Shown here: positions 32,612 through 43,379 of the stretch, one piece after another
How positions within the stretch are numbered: the first letter of the stretch is position 1
How the letters are laid out: the number at the start of each line of letters is the position of its first letter
From: Terfezia claveryi
Lineage: Eukaryota; Ascomycota; Pezizomycetes; Pezizales; Pezizaceae
Assembly (NCBI GenBank): GCA_015179025.1
Contig: WHUX01000219.1
Location: 22,256 to 86,255, forward strand
Length of the DNA: 64,000 bases
Direction of reading: 5' to 3'
The notes under the pieces: generated by a model
Databases searched by the model: none
Told to the model about the DNA's origin: nothing
Seen by the model: the letters and a program-made list of their open reading frames with translations, nothing else
Position numbers and translations under genes: made by a program

Positions 32612-32904
32612 TGTAGGAAATACTCTTCCAATACATGTGCAACCATGTGAGTACGTCAACAACATATGGACATAGAGGCATGTGGATAAGAAGGCATATG
32701 ACAACGTACTCAACAACATATGGACATAGAGGCATGTGGATAAGAAGACATATGACAAGCATGTGCGAATACGGAGGAGATATGTATATATAGACTGCTA
32801 GAACCCCTAAAGCAGAGATATAGATCAAGCAAGCAATACATCTCTCTTACAGATCAATCCCCAATATCTACGTTCATATATCCTAAGATCTCATAATCCT
32901 TACG
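32612..32904 (+). repeat. 5' LTR of copia copy 2
   Basis: TGTAGG to CTTACG, 293 bp, with a TATA box at about 32782-32792. The primer-binding site GGTTATGAGCCCGGAGC follows at 32905-32921. Confidence 0.9.
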
Positions 32905-32946
32905 GGTTATGAGCCCGGAGCTTCAAAAGCGCCACTTCAACATACA

Positions 32947-35900
32947 ATGTCAAGCTTTGCAGAAGCCTCAGGGTCGGGCAACGACTCAATGAGGCCTCCA
33001 GAAGCCCCCAAAAGCACGAACACAACACCCGATCGAAAAATAACCACACTCACGACCAAACTAAATGGATTAGACAATTACCCTGAATGGGTCACAACTA
33101 TGAAACTCTACTTCCAAATGATCCAACTAGGAGACCATCGAGCATGGGATATTATCGAAGGAACATACCGAAAACCTCTAGATAAGCCACAAGAATGGCT
33201 GGATGGGAATCACTACATTCTTCTTACCATCCTAAAAAATAGCGAACCCCAAGTCCGTAGTCGAATTGCGACAGTGGAAAAAGCCAAAGACGCCTGGAAT
33301 ACCCTCAAACAAGCCTATGAAGGAAGAACAGCAACTGAATTCCATTCTTTATTAAGAAGCTTGGTATATCTCCACTATGACGATAGAAAACACTCGATCT
33401 CAGAGCATATCACAGCATACGAAAAACTCTGGAATACCTTCTCAGGCATTATCGCTCGAGCAGACCTTACCAAGGATACTGGATTTGGTAAAGGATTACT
33501 GGCCTTCTCTAGATGTGAGCAGGTTAAAACCGAATTTCTACTCATGTCACTACCTACATTCTACGCAAGTACTGTAGAAAATGTCAGGTCAAAAGAACAA
33601 ACCTACGACGATACTGCACGGAAAATAAACGAATACATTACCGCTAGGCAAAAAGGCCAAAACCAACACAAAGAAAACAACAGCAATCCATTGGTTCAAA
33701 GAATAGCCTTGAACGATAAACGTTGCAGCTATTGCATAGGTAAGGGATGGCAAGGTCTCAATCACAATGAGAACGAATGTTATACCAAGAAAAGGGAACA
33801 AGGGAATGCTGCCAAACGCCAGAAACGAAAGAAGGATGAAGAAGCCATTATTGTGCAGATAACAATAGGAAAAGCAGACGGAGGACCAACAGGAGCATAC
33901 CAATATGATACGGCTGCATCTCATCACACAACAAACGAACTTGGAAGGCTATCGGAAATACAGGACAATCTCAACCTAGTGGTAAAAGGACATAATGGAG
34001 CAGAATCCATCTGTACCACTATGGGTACACTGACACTCCAATGTAATGGAAGAACGATATACCACAAAGAATGCCTATATGATCCAACATACAGCAATAT
34101 CATCAGTGGAGAAAGGATGCCAGATAAACATATCCTACAAGTACATGGTAAAGTAGCCAAGCTAAAGAAGGGAGGAAAAATCCTCTACAATATGGAAAGA
34201 GACAATAAAGGTGCACTCTGGATAATACCCGACCAGACCCGATTCCATATATCAATTGCCCAACAAATACCGGCCGCTCAGCCCAAGCAGACATCAGCTG
34301 CTCAGCAGATACCGGCCGCCTACCAAACATCGGCTAAACAGCAAATGCCAGCTATGACTCCAACTATCCAACAACCATTAGCTGCTTACAACAAATTAAT
34401 GGCACTACATGAGCGATATGGGCATATTTCCTTCAATACACTAAAAACCCTCCCGGAATATCAGCTACTAGGAAAAATGATCCAACCAGCAATTGCCTGC
34501 GACGCATGCCAACTCAGTAAAGCAACAAAACCAGCAGCTAAAAAGGAACAAGGAATAAGGACATCCAAACCACTGGAACGATTACATGCAGACTTAATTG
34601 GGCCTATAGACCCAATAACCCTTTCCAGCCAATATAGATATCTCCTACTAGTAACTGATGATTACAGTAGATATATAGTAGCTAGATCTCTAAAGCAAAA
34701 AAGCGATGCAGCAGGAGCACTTATTGGAATTATCAATGCCCTGGAAAACAAAGCTGGCCACCAACATAAAGTCGTCCAAATACAAGCAGACTGGGGGGGC
34801 GAGTTCCATACACTCAAGCTCAACACTGAACTACAACAGAGAGGAATTACTCTTAAAGAGACAGTACCAAGACACAGCGAGACAAATGCTGTTGCAGAAC
34901 GCACAAATAGGACCATCATGACCATGAGTAGAACGGCTCTGCTAGCAGCAAAAATGCCAAAAAACCTCTGGGACAAAGCTGCACAATAGGCAGTGTACAC
35001 AAAAAACAGAGTTCCCCACAAAGCTCTGAATGGAGGAATACCAATTGAAGTACTCTTTAAGAAAAACGCTCTACAAGAGCGAAGCAACCTAAGACCATTC
35101 GGCCAAAAAGTCATTTGCTTTAACTATGAGAATAAAGCCTCAGATAAATTAGCCCCTCGAGGGTATACTGCTCGAATCGTTGGATATACAACTACATTTG
35201 GTACATATATAACGATCAATGAGAAAGGAAAATGCACCTTAGCTAAAAATCCCGCAAAAGCTCAAGAAAGCGAGCTCGAAAAAGCCCAAGAAAACGAGCT
35301 CGGAAAAGATCAAGAATACGAGCTCCGAAAAGGTCAAGAAAGCGAGCTCGAAAAAACCCAAGAAAGCGAGCTCGGAAAAGCTCAAGAAAGCGAGCTCGAA
35401 AAAGCTCAAGAAAGCGAGCTCAGAAAAGCTCAAGAAAGCGAGCTCGGAAAAGCTCAAGAAAGCGACCTCGGAAAAGCTCAAGAAAGCGAGCTCGGAAAAG
35501 CTCAAGAAAGCGACCTCGAAAAGCTCAACAAAGCACTCAAGACTCCACCCTGCAGCAAGGGAGGCATCGGAAAAGTGCTGCAGAATGGATAGAAGAACTT
35601 GGGGAACGAAAATCTAAAAGACAACGAAAGGCCACTGAGAAAGCTACGATCAAGGTCACTGAAAAAGCCACGATCAGAATAGTCAACTCTGACCATCCAA
35701 CAGATGCACAAACCAGATCCTCTGCACAAGCACATGAATGGGCAAAAGCACGAACTAAAGAAAGAGAGCAATTGCAGAAATATGGCGTATTCACAAGAAT
35801 CACTAAAGAAGATATCCCAGAAGGGACCAAGATTGTAGACACCAAATGGGTCTATACAATAAAGCGAAAATTAGACGGAAGTATTGAGAAATACAAAGCC

Positions 35901-37219
35901 AGAAAAGTAGGGAGAGGATTTACTCAGGAGGATGGGATCAACTATGATTCCGACAAAACCTACGCACAAATGATGAGATCCGAAACATTGAAAATCCTGC
36001 TTATACTGGCCATGTATAAAAAATGGAGAATTCAGCAGTGGGACGTGGTAGCCGCCTACTTGCAGGCTCTTTTACATCATGATGTCTATATTTCGGATAT
36101 AAATGAAAATGGAGAGACCGAATACTGGAAGCTTAACAAAGCTCTATATGGGCTAAAACAAGCAGGGCATGAGTGGTTTAAGACATTAGAGAAGATTCTA
36201 GCACTTGCAGGACTCCATCAATGCATTGGAGATGAAGGGACTTACACAAACCATGATAATTCCTTCATTCTGGGAACTCATGTCGATGACCTTATAGGAA
36301 TTGCGGATAATGAGACAATACTCAAAGAATTCAAAGAAAAAATCGAGGAAAAAATTGAGCTTGAAAAGCGTGGGAATCCAGAGAAACTCCTAGGAATTGA
36401 GCTTAAGTGGAACAACACAAATACGGAAGTCATAATGACCCAAAAGGCACTTATAGAAACAATGGCCTCAAAATACCTCCTCCACGGTGAACCGCAACAT
36501 AAGAATTCCTTACCCATTAATCCAGAAGTATATGGGACTCTAATGACCATTTCGAAGATGCTAAGAAATATCAAGCACTTACAGGAGGACTACTTTATAT
36601 TGCAAGAATGACAAGACCTGAGATATCTATCCATGTCAACCTTCTGGGACGGCGAGCATCTAAACCTTCCACAACAAATTATAGAGCTGCTTTAACTATT
36701 CTCCAATATCTCCAGAACACCAAGCATTTAGGACTAATTCTATGCAAACCTACGGATTTACACCTCGTTATATATGCAGATGCATCCTACGGTGGTGAAC
36801 AAGCGAGATCCCAAACAGGAGTACTCATGACTCTCGGTGATCAACCAGTAGGATGGTACAGTCGCCGTCAGGATACTGTATCCTTGTCAATCACCGAAGC
36901 AGAATATATTGCTGCATGTGAAGGAGCCAAAGATGCAGCTTGGGCACAACAACTCCTAGATGAACTTAGATTATCACTAAAACCTACGGTAAAAACAGAT
37001 AGTGAAGGAACCTTCAACCTAGCTCATACTTCTCGCTGTTTAAGACGAACTAGGCATATTGAACATCGATACCACTATCTACGCCAACAAGTGCAAGCAG
37101 AAAAATTAGCCATAACAACTATCCCAGGCAAGGAAAATCCAGCGGATATTCTTACCAAGATTACGCCCATGGTTACCATTAAAAAATGGCAAGACCGGTG
37201 GATGAGATTGGCAGAGTAG
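32947..37219 (+). pseudogene. Copia gag-pol with one stop and two 1-bp deletions
   Basis: ATG 32947. Gag with zinc knuckle CSYC...HNENEC (about residue 260), protease DTAAS (about 321), integrase HERYGH...CDACQLSK with the triad in HADLIG, ADWGGEF and VAERTN (about 548, 614, 650). TAG 34987-34989 replaces the Trp of KAAHWAVY. A missing A near 35517 and a missing C near 36535 (tatgggact against tatggcgact) shift the frame. Reverse transcriptase (YGLKQAGHEW, VDDL) lies in the frame at 35772-36611, and RNase H (YADASYGG, EAEYIAACE, RCLRRTRHIEHRYH) at 36608-37219. Copy 1 is intact at each of these three lesions, so the damage in the two copies is complementary. Confidence 0.92.
35250..35525 (+). 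repeat. In-frame KAQESELG repeat in copia copy 2
   Basis: About eleven 24-bp units, more than copy 1. The second frameshift-causing deletion of this copy lies at its 3' edge. Confidence 0.8.
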
Positions 37220-37226
37220 AGGAGGG

Positions 37227-37519
37227 TGTAGGAAATACTCTTCCAATACATGTGCAACCATGTGAGTACGTCAACAACATATGGACATAGAGGCATGTGG
37301 ATAAGAAGGCATATGACAACGTACTCAACAACATATGGACATAGAGGCATGTGGATAAGAAGGCATATGACAAGCATGTGTGAATACGGAGGAGATATGT
37401 ATATATAGACTGCTAGAACCCCTAAAGCAGAGATATAGATCAAGCAAGCAATACATCTCTCTTACAGATCAATCCCCAATATCTACGTTCATATATCCTA
37501 AGATCTCATAATCCTTACG
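37227..37519 (+). repeat. 3' LTR of copia copy 2
   Basis: Follows the purine tract agaggaggg (37218-37226). 293 bp, the same tandem arrangement as its 5' LTR, ending CTTACG before TCCCC. Confidence 0.9.
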
Positions 37520-37524
37520 TCCCC

Positions 37525-38185
37525 GACGTCGTAAGAAAGCTTAAACCGTTCAGCAAGCTCTCACGAGTAAGCTGGCCCGGTTTTCCTAATCCTAAAGAAT
37601 CAAACTGCAGAATCCCCTGAGGGTCAAGTTCTCTGAACTTCGTCCTTCAAGAGTGGAGTTTCACCCTCTGACTAATCTACGTTGCAACCGCCCCAACCCG
37701 AGTTGGTCCGGCTGCCTAGTTCAGAGGTTAAAGGTTTCTGCCCGACATACGGATTGTTGCCACAGCAACAATCACATCATGGGAATTTTGTCAATCACAG
37801 TTGGTCAATGGACATGTCGACTTCTGCGAATTTGGCACCACCCTCTAGGGGTGTTGTCTATGGCCCCATTAAGGACTGGGGCAAGGGCAGCTGCAAGCTG
37901 CTTCATAATTTAGTAGTAAGGAGGGGGTGAAGGGGAGAAGGTAGTACATAATAGAGAACATGGCTAGCTGGGCTACAATTTCAAAGTTTGGAGAGAAAAG
38001 GAGAAAGGCTGTTGGGCAGGCTGTGTCAAATACAGAACTAGTAAGAGAGAACTAGAAGGGTGAAGGAGACTGGTATAGGTATATTTAGAGAAGAGGAGAA
38101 GGTAATTAGGGTAACTAATGGACCTTCGGTAGAGAGGGCAGTTGAGATATTGGCTAGGGCAGTTGCTATTCAAGGATAGAGCAGC
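37525..38185. other. Flank of copia copy 2, partly decayed coding sequence
   Basis: It continues the sequence interrupted by copia. The plus-strand frame VRKLKPFSKLSRVSWPGFPNPKESNC runs into stops by about 37620. From ATG 37960 a short frame MASWATISKFGEKRRKAVG follows and probably belongs to the next pseudogene. Confidence 0.3.
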
Positions 38186-38189
38186 CAAC

Positions 38190-39150
38190 GAGTAGCTGGA
38201 AGGGTATAAGGTGGAATACCAAATAGCCGACAAGGAGGATGAGATATATAAAAGCATTACAGTCAAACTGGTGAAGGCAACAGAGGGGGCCATGTTTGGG
38301 ACAGCATACCATTGAACCTTAACTATACCAAAAGGCAAGAGAAATGCTGATAAAGAGCAGCTAGTAAGGGGGGTAACGAGGTTGAAGGATATTGGGAAAG
38401 AGGAGGGTATGTCAGACAATGAAGCTATGAGGAAGAAGAATAAGAAGTAGAGATTAGGTGATGTGAAATCCTTAGAAAAGTTGGGACAGAAGATGAGCAT
38501 AGACATGTTCAAGCCAGCAGTACTAAGAGACTTGGAAGACATCAGGGCAAATGTCTTTAGAGTTCCTCCCCTAGTATAGAGGCTTCAGGATAGTCAGGTG
38601 GAGTGGCTAGCAAAAGGACCTCAGGCAACTATAGACTGGATGGAGGAGGGAGAAAAGCTACCAAAGGGGTTGAATGGCTCTCACAAACTAAAGGACAGCA
38701 AGCATATAGTTAGGGACTTGTCAGAGGAAGAGGTTGAGGGGCTAACTACAGAATTAGTTGAAGGTCAAGGCTGGGATAAAGGTCAGGACAAGGATGAAGA
38801 TATAGAAGATAGTGATGAGGAGATGAGCAAGGAGAAGAAGCATAGCTTATGGAGGAGGACCCATGAGCCCAAAACTGAGCTTGAAGTAGTGGAGGCTATT
38901 TTGGAGAATGTAAAGGTACTGAAGGAGCTGTCTGAGCTAAAAAAGGAGGAGAGGTCTTGGAGGTCAAAGCAACAAGCTAATATTACTAGGAACTTGGTAA
39001 ACTCAAAGGGAGATTGCATTAAAGGGGGATAGTATACAGACGGAATGGTTGAGGGGAAGGGAGGCTGGAAAGCTTTAACAGCATACGTGATAGCTAAGGG
39101 GAATCTGGACAGTATCCTGGTAGTAATGGAGGCTGAATGCCATTAGAGAC
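38190..39150 (+). pseudogene. Decayed charged coiled-coil protein, unrecognised
   Basis: One frame is readable for about 320 codons: EGYKVEYQIADKEDEIYKSI, FGTAYH-stop-TLTIPKGKRN, KKNKK-stop-RLGDVKSLEKLG, VFRVPPLV-stop-RLQDSQVEWLAKGPQ, then an open part from 38598 (DWMEEGEKLPKGLNG, EDSDEEMSKEKKHS, LKELSELKKEERSWRS). Three or more stops are all TAG or TGA. The protein is Lys/Glu-rich with coiled-coil character. It could be a transposon Gag or accessory protein or a lost host gene; I do not recognise it. Confidence 0.45.
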
Positions 39151-39186
39151 AGGTATCAGAAGTTAGCATCAGAAAGATTTTAGCTT

Positions 39187-39215
39187 GCGTTGTGTGCACG
39201 GCGTGCACACAACGC
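39187..39215. repeat. 13-bp-arm perfect hairpin
   Basis: GCGTTGTGTGCAC, ggc, then the exact reverse complement GTGCACACAACGC. A related gttgtgtgcccc lies at about 39328. Possibly the palindromic end of a small element. Confidence 0.75.
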
Positions 39216-39369
39216 CAATTTGCAAAACTCCGCGTTACAACAAGATCTCTCTCACATAACGCACTTTCTACAATGCTGATACTTACAATTCAATCTCGTC
39301 TCGCACTCTCACAATATGCAATCGGACGTTGTGTGCCCCATTCCCAACGTCTTCCTCTTCACACATCCG

Positions 39370-39530
39370 CTTCCAACACTCTTTCACCCAACTCAACATT
39401 ATGATTACGAGCCTATTACTTGTGACCTTCAGAAGGCAGACTAGTCCCTCCTCACGTTGTGATTGCAAGCTCATTACCTGTAACCATCTGAAGGCACAAT
39501 ACCCCCTCCTAACTGTTGTCATTGACACTG
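39370..39530. repeat. Two to three copies of a ~61-bp unit
   Basis: attatgattacgagcc...ccttcagaaggcag...tccctcctcac is followed by ttgtgattgcaagctc...catctgaaggcac...ccccctcctaac, then a partial third unit. No gene. Confidence 0.6.
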
Positions 39531-39644
39531 CACTTTTTTACTCTCGCACCTGCATTTTATGCATTTCCAAAAATGTCTTGATTCTCATGATAATATCTAA
39601 ATCTAGCTAAATAAACAACTATGATCGCACCCCTAAAATCACCG

Positions 39645-39890
39645 TGCAAATAGCCCATATATCCGACCGTGCAAATAGCCCTAGAAATCAGCGTGCAAAT
39701 AGCCCATATACCCGCGTGCAAATAGCCCTAGAAATCAGCGTGCAAATAGCTCATATATCTGCGTGCAAATAGCCCTGGAAATCAGCGTCCAAATAGCCTA
39801 GAAGTCAGCGTCCAAATAGCCTAGAAGTCAGCGTCCAAATAGCCCTAGAAATCAGAGTGCAAATAGCCCATGTATCCGACCGTGCAAATC
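39645..39890. repeat. cgtgcaaatagccctagaaatcag minisatellite
   Basis: About ten units of 24-28 bp in two alternating versions (agccctagaaatca and agcccatatatccg). Confidence 0.8.
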
Positions 39891-39894
39891 AGCC

Positions 39895-40380
39895 TGGAAT
39901 CCACCGTCCAAATCAGCCTGGTTTCCACCGTCCAAATCAGCCTGGTTCCACCGCCAAATCAGCCTAGAATCGAGCGAGCAAATCAGCCGGCAATCGAGCA
40001 AGCAAATCAGCCCGGAATCGAGCGAGCAAATCAGCCTAGAATTCAGCGCGCAAATGAGCAAGAAAATGAGCGACAAAATGAGCAAGAAAATGAGCGAGAA
40101 AATGAGCGAGCACACAACCTCCGTACAGTGGTGCAAATAAGCAGAGAAATCAGTGTATACCGGTATTCTGAAGCAATGACAGGAAAAAAACTCTAAGTCC
40201 CAGGCGGCCACACTTTTGAAGTAGGGTACCCGCGCGCCCCCTATTCTCGCGAGCCCCCTAATGTCCAATCCAGTTCCTGCGGTCTCAGAACCAGTTCCTG
40301 CTGTCTCAGAACCAGTTCCCGCTATCTGAGGACCAGCCCCCGCTGTCTAACAATCAGCTCATAGCTGGTGTTGGAATAAT
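39895..40380 (-). repeat. Module with gcaggaac and gattccaggct repeats, copy 2
   Basis: Inverted counterpart of 27485-27850. On the minus strand it reads gcaggaactggttctgagac units, a missing-LTR junction tggattggacattaggggg, tacttcaaaag, tttttcctgtcattgctt, then gctgatttgctcgctcgatt units. The cores agree in order; the repeat numbers differ. Confidence 0.65.
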
Positions 40381-40449
40381 CCCTGTGGTGTCGGGTTTGA
40401 GCTCCTCCAGGCATGGGCACCACCTAGTACGGTGGAGGAAATAGCTGTA

Positions 40450-40560
40450 TGTGGTAAACATGAACATAGACTGGATTCGGTCAATAATAGACTGGATTCA
40501 GTCGGTGATAGACTGGATTCGGTCGGTAATAGACTGGATTCGGTCGGTAATGACTAGATT
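40450..40560. repeat. gactggattcggtcggtaata tandem repeat
   Basis: Five 21-22-bp units with one-base variants, followed by three cgataggattgtagtggt units to about 40615. Confidence 0.75.
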
Positions 40561-40714
40561 GTAGTGCTCCGATAGGATTGTAGTGGTCCGATAGAATTGT
40601 AGTAGTTCTAGTAGATGAGGTATTAGTAGTACATAGCTAAAGGGTCAGGAATACTTAAGAGTGTGGACAATGGACATGATGTGCAGAGAGAACTCGTTAA
40701 GTGTTCTGTCCCAT

Positions 40715-40830
40715 AGAGCGGTGCGTCCCGCCCACGTGTGGGACGTCCCATACGCCTGTGGGACGCTAAAGCTGGGTGGGACGTCCCACCCAGCTTTGGC
40801 ACTAGTGACCGTCCCATCCAGCGGTGGAAT
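40715..40830. repeat. GTGGGACGTCCCAC palindrome cluster
   Basis: Contains a perfect 30-bp palindrome at 40768-40797 (AAAGCTGGGTGGGAC and its complement). On both sides are shorter versions (cccacgtgtgggacgtccc, gtgggacgc). It may be a collapsed MITE or a hairpin element. Confidence 0.75.
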
Positions 40831-41070
40831 AATTTTCTAGCATAATTATTGCAAGCCGGACAAAATTATTGCATACAGAACTATTCTATCTATGTAAGAG
40901 AAACAACCAACCGAAACAACCAAGTGAAACAACCAAGCAAAATAACCAAGCAAAATAACCAGACATATATATATAAGATACAAATAAATAAAACAAGCAG
41001 TAGTATGATCTAAAAAAAAAACAAATAAATAAAAGAACAGAAATCAAGTTCTCCAGACTACTATACTATC
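40831..41070. other. AT-rich spacer with aacaacc repeats
   Basis: acaaccaa/gaaac units (about 40897-40960) and A-rich runs. No gene. Confidence 0.4.
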
Positions 41071-41085
41071 TATTAAATTATCCCC

Positions 41086-43107
41086 GAGGACTTGTCAACG
41101 CAACAACCACCTTGACAGGACGAGCGCCTGGTCGGATCTCAACAACCAGAGCACCTATAGACAAGAGGATAGCACCACGAGAAAGCCCTCGCCGCCCACA
41201 ACAGTAATATCTACTCGAACCTCGGGGGAACAACTATCGCGACCCTTTCCCCCTCGATTGAAGCTTTTTCCCCTCCTCCTCGCTCTTCTCTCACTGAAAT
41301 CTCTCTCTCACGGGCATTGGTCCACGATTCCGCAAGAGCACCCACACCAACAGAGCCGGCCAATACAGCCAAAGATAACTCCCACACCACCAAGCAGCCA
41401 ATAACGATGCCAGGAAAGGGTAAGAGAAAGGACAACCCCGGAAAGCGGGATCGAGTACAGCCACCACTCAAGACTCGGGTGCCAGTTACCGGACACCCAC
41501 AGCCACCTCCACAGCCACCTCACCCACAGTCGGCACATCCACAGTCGGCAAGAGCCACTACTCCCGCCCAGCCACACCGGTCTCCATTCCCCCCTCCACA
41601 GCCACCTCATCCACAGTCGGCACAACCACAGTCAGCAACAGCCACGACCCCCACCCAGCAAGCCACCGTGGCTGAATATACCGAGACTGACACCAGTGAT
41701 GACGAGGAGTCAATTGGAGACACCAGGTCAGACACCGACGAGTGCTCCGAAGAAGATCCGGCTATATCAGCAGCCCTTCTATTGGCTCGGGGGATTTGTC
41801 GCAGCCAGTCGGGGGGACAGAAAGAAGATATCGATATATACAGGGCAGTTTGGTGCTTACGGGAAGTCATGAAGTTCATGAACCTCGATGTCGAAAGTGT
41901 CTTTGGGGACAAACCTTTTCGGGACTGCGCTGAAGCGTTTACCAGACGCTTGAATGATAATGGCGCAGCATGGGTAAACGATACCCCACCCATTCCACCC
42001 ACCATTAGTCCCACACCACCACCACCACTACCGCCAGCCTCAGTAACGGATACAAGTACACAGACCACACCTCCGACTCCGGCACAGAAGCCGACAACTA
42101 ACAGTGTCTCTACCAATACCGACCACTCCCCAACAACCACATACGCAGAGGCAGCGACAGGATCAGTCAAGAAACAAGTGGTCATACCAAAGGAAAAGAT
42201 AGCACCACCCCCGGAGGAGTCCCAAGCACCCCCGGAAAGTTCAACACCACCCCCGGAGTCCCAGCGGGGAAGAGCACCCCCGGAGACCCGGAGCAAAGGT
42301 AAAGGGAGGCTAGCACCACCCCCGGAGACCACCTCACCTTCCCCAACACTAGCAAGAACCATAGTCCTCCATGCAGCACCAACAAAGTTCAAGCCAGGCC
42401 AGATGCGACGCTGGATCGAGGAGGACAACAAGTTAACTGGAGTCCAAATTTTGGGGATTCGCTGGTTGACGCAAGAACACAGGAGAGCCGGGAAGATGGC
42501 GTCGTCACTGGTCATCTACATGAAAGACAGGATCAACCTTGACCAGGGGCTCCGCATGGGCAGGAGACTCTTCCGCACCACAGTATACGATTGGAACAGA
42601 TGAGAGAGACGAGATCCCAGGCCGCAAGGCATTCTTCTGTCGGTGATGTTTTCCACTTGCGAGGGTTTTCGGGTTTTTCCACCTGCGAGAGGGTGTTAGC
42701 AGTTCAGGTCACGATTCACTTTCCAATTATCTACCTGCGAGGGGTTTGTTAGGGTCGAGGTTATACTTGTGAGGGGTCTTTTTATGGGGTTTCTACTGGC
42801 GAGCGGTTCCTATAATTTTCTCTTTCTCACCTGCGCGGGGTTTTTCACATTCACAGGCCGTAAGGCACTATCTTGTTCTTCGGGGCTCCAGTCAGGGCCC
42901 TCGGGCTCATCCGGCACTGCCGGTTAATGACAGCATGGGAGGATCCCATCATGAGTCTCCTTTTGTTTTGTATACCTATTTTGCGTGGGTCTGGCAGATT
43001 AACTTGCCTCTCCCTTGAATCCACCGGATTTTCGTGTGGCTCTTCATAGCCCCTCCATTGGGGCTGCATAGGAGTACTGAGTATTTAAAAAAAAAAAAAA
43101 AAAAAAA
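41086..43107 (+). mobile_element. Half-LINE: LINE with ORF1 but no ORF2, 15-bp TSD
   Basis: TATTAAATTATCCCC lies at 41071-41085 and again at 43108-43122, directly after an A21 tail. The element is 2022 bp: a 5' UTR of 320 bp shared with the copy at 25740, an intact ORF1 (41407-42603), then at once the 3' UTR with ACCTGCGAGGGGTTTTT units and a structured end (ggttaatgacagcatg, cagattaacttgcc, gcataggagtactgag). There is no reverse transcriptase sequence. The target duplication shows that it inserted as a unit, by target-primed reverse transcription supplied in trans. It resembles mammalian HAL1 in layout. Confidence 0.88.
41407..42603 (+). CDS. Tad-like LINE ORF1 protein, 398 aa, finger lost
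   Basis: From ATG 41407 (MPGKGKRKDNPGKRDR, a basic start) the frame is intact to TGA 42601. The first 280 residues are low complexity: Pro/Gln/Ser/Thr repeats (PPHPQSAHPQSA), an acidic patch (TDTSDDEESIGDT), a folded-looking segment (AVWCLREVMKFMNL...AEAFTRRLNDNGAAW), and Pro-rich PPPESQ repeats. Residues about 317-398 (LHAAPTKFKPGQMRRW...VQILGIRWLTQEHRRAGKMASSLVIYM...GRRLFRTTVYDWNR) match the conserved RNA-binding-like core of fungal Tad-like ORF1 proteins. In that family CCHC knuckles normally follow YDWNR; here a stop comes at once, so the nucleic-acid-binding fingers are lost at the deletion junction. It could still coat RNA; that is inference. TTG 41317 is an upstream in-frame codon and is not taken as the start. 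Confidence 0.8.
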   Translation: MPGKGKRKDNPGKRDRVQPPLKTRVPVTGHPQPPPQPPHPQSAHPQSARATTPAQPHRSPFPPPQPPHPQSAQPQSATATTPTQQATVAEYTETDTSDDEESIGDTRSDTDECSEEDPAISAALLLARGICRSQSGGQKEDIDIYRAVWCLREVMKFMNLDVESVFGDKPFRDCAEAFTRRLNDNGAAWVNDTPPIPPTISPTPPPPLPPASVTDTSTQTTPPTPAQKPTTNSVSTNTDHSPTTTYAEAATGSVKKQVVIPKEKIAPPPEESQAPPESSTPPPESQRGRAPPETRSKGKGRLAPPPETTSPSPTLARTIVLHAAPTKFKPGQMRRWIEEDNKLTGVQILGIRWLTQEHRRAGKMASSLVIYMKDRINLDQGLRMGRRLFRTTVYDWNR

Positions 43108-43123
43108 TATTAAATTATCCCCA

Positions 43124-43360
43124 CATCAGGAAAGAAAATAGTTTGTCTCCAGTGTCTCTAGAGACAGTATTGCCATTGGAGACAAGGTGTGTCTCCACGA
43201 TTGGCAGAATGTCTCTCAGTGTCTCCAGGAGACACTAGGAGACACTGGGAGACATATGGGAGACACTTAGGAGATATAAAAGATACAAAAGATACCAGAG
43301 ACAACCCTGTCTCCTGAAGACACTACCTAGCATCCCGATGCCACTTTTTTCTTGCTGATG
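43124..43360. mobile_element. CATCAG-family MITE 1, 237 bp, 2-bp TSD CA
   Basis: Left end CATCAGGAAAGAAAA, inverted right end CATCAGCAAGAAAAAAG. CA lies at 43122-43123 and 43361-43362. The interior is almost only gtctcc/ggagac units (gtgtctccaggagacac), so nearly every stretch can fold back. It shares termini with 45784-46050 and 48039-53332. Confidence 0.65.
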
Positions 43361-43379
43361 CACCAGCTGAATTAGAGAC

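Larger units (their letters stand above)
32612..37519 (+). mobile_element. Ty1/copia LTR retrotransposon copy 2, complete, TSD TCCCC
   Basis: LTRs of 293 bp at 32612-32904 and 37227-37519. TCCCC precedes (32607-32611) and follows (37520-37524). Outside about 34133-35097 it is nearly identical to copy 1. The LTRs differ from each other at few sites and from copy 1 by the internal tandem arrangement (an extra ggcatatgacaacgtactc segment). Internal damage differs from that of copy 1. Confidence 0.93.

Noticed and set aside
32547..32828. Minus-strand LTR frames (HMPLCPYVV repeats)
   Set aside because: Reads through the tandem part of the copia LTR; the same frame recurs in the other LTRs.
37973..38542. 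189-codon minus-strand frame
   Set aside because: Antisense of the decayed coiled-coil frame, which has the better codon pattern.
41607..42515. 302-codon minus-strand frame
   Set aside because: Antisense shadow of LINE ORF1, whose Pro/Thr-rich codons lack complementary stops. ORF1 has the family motifs.
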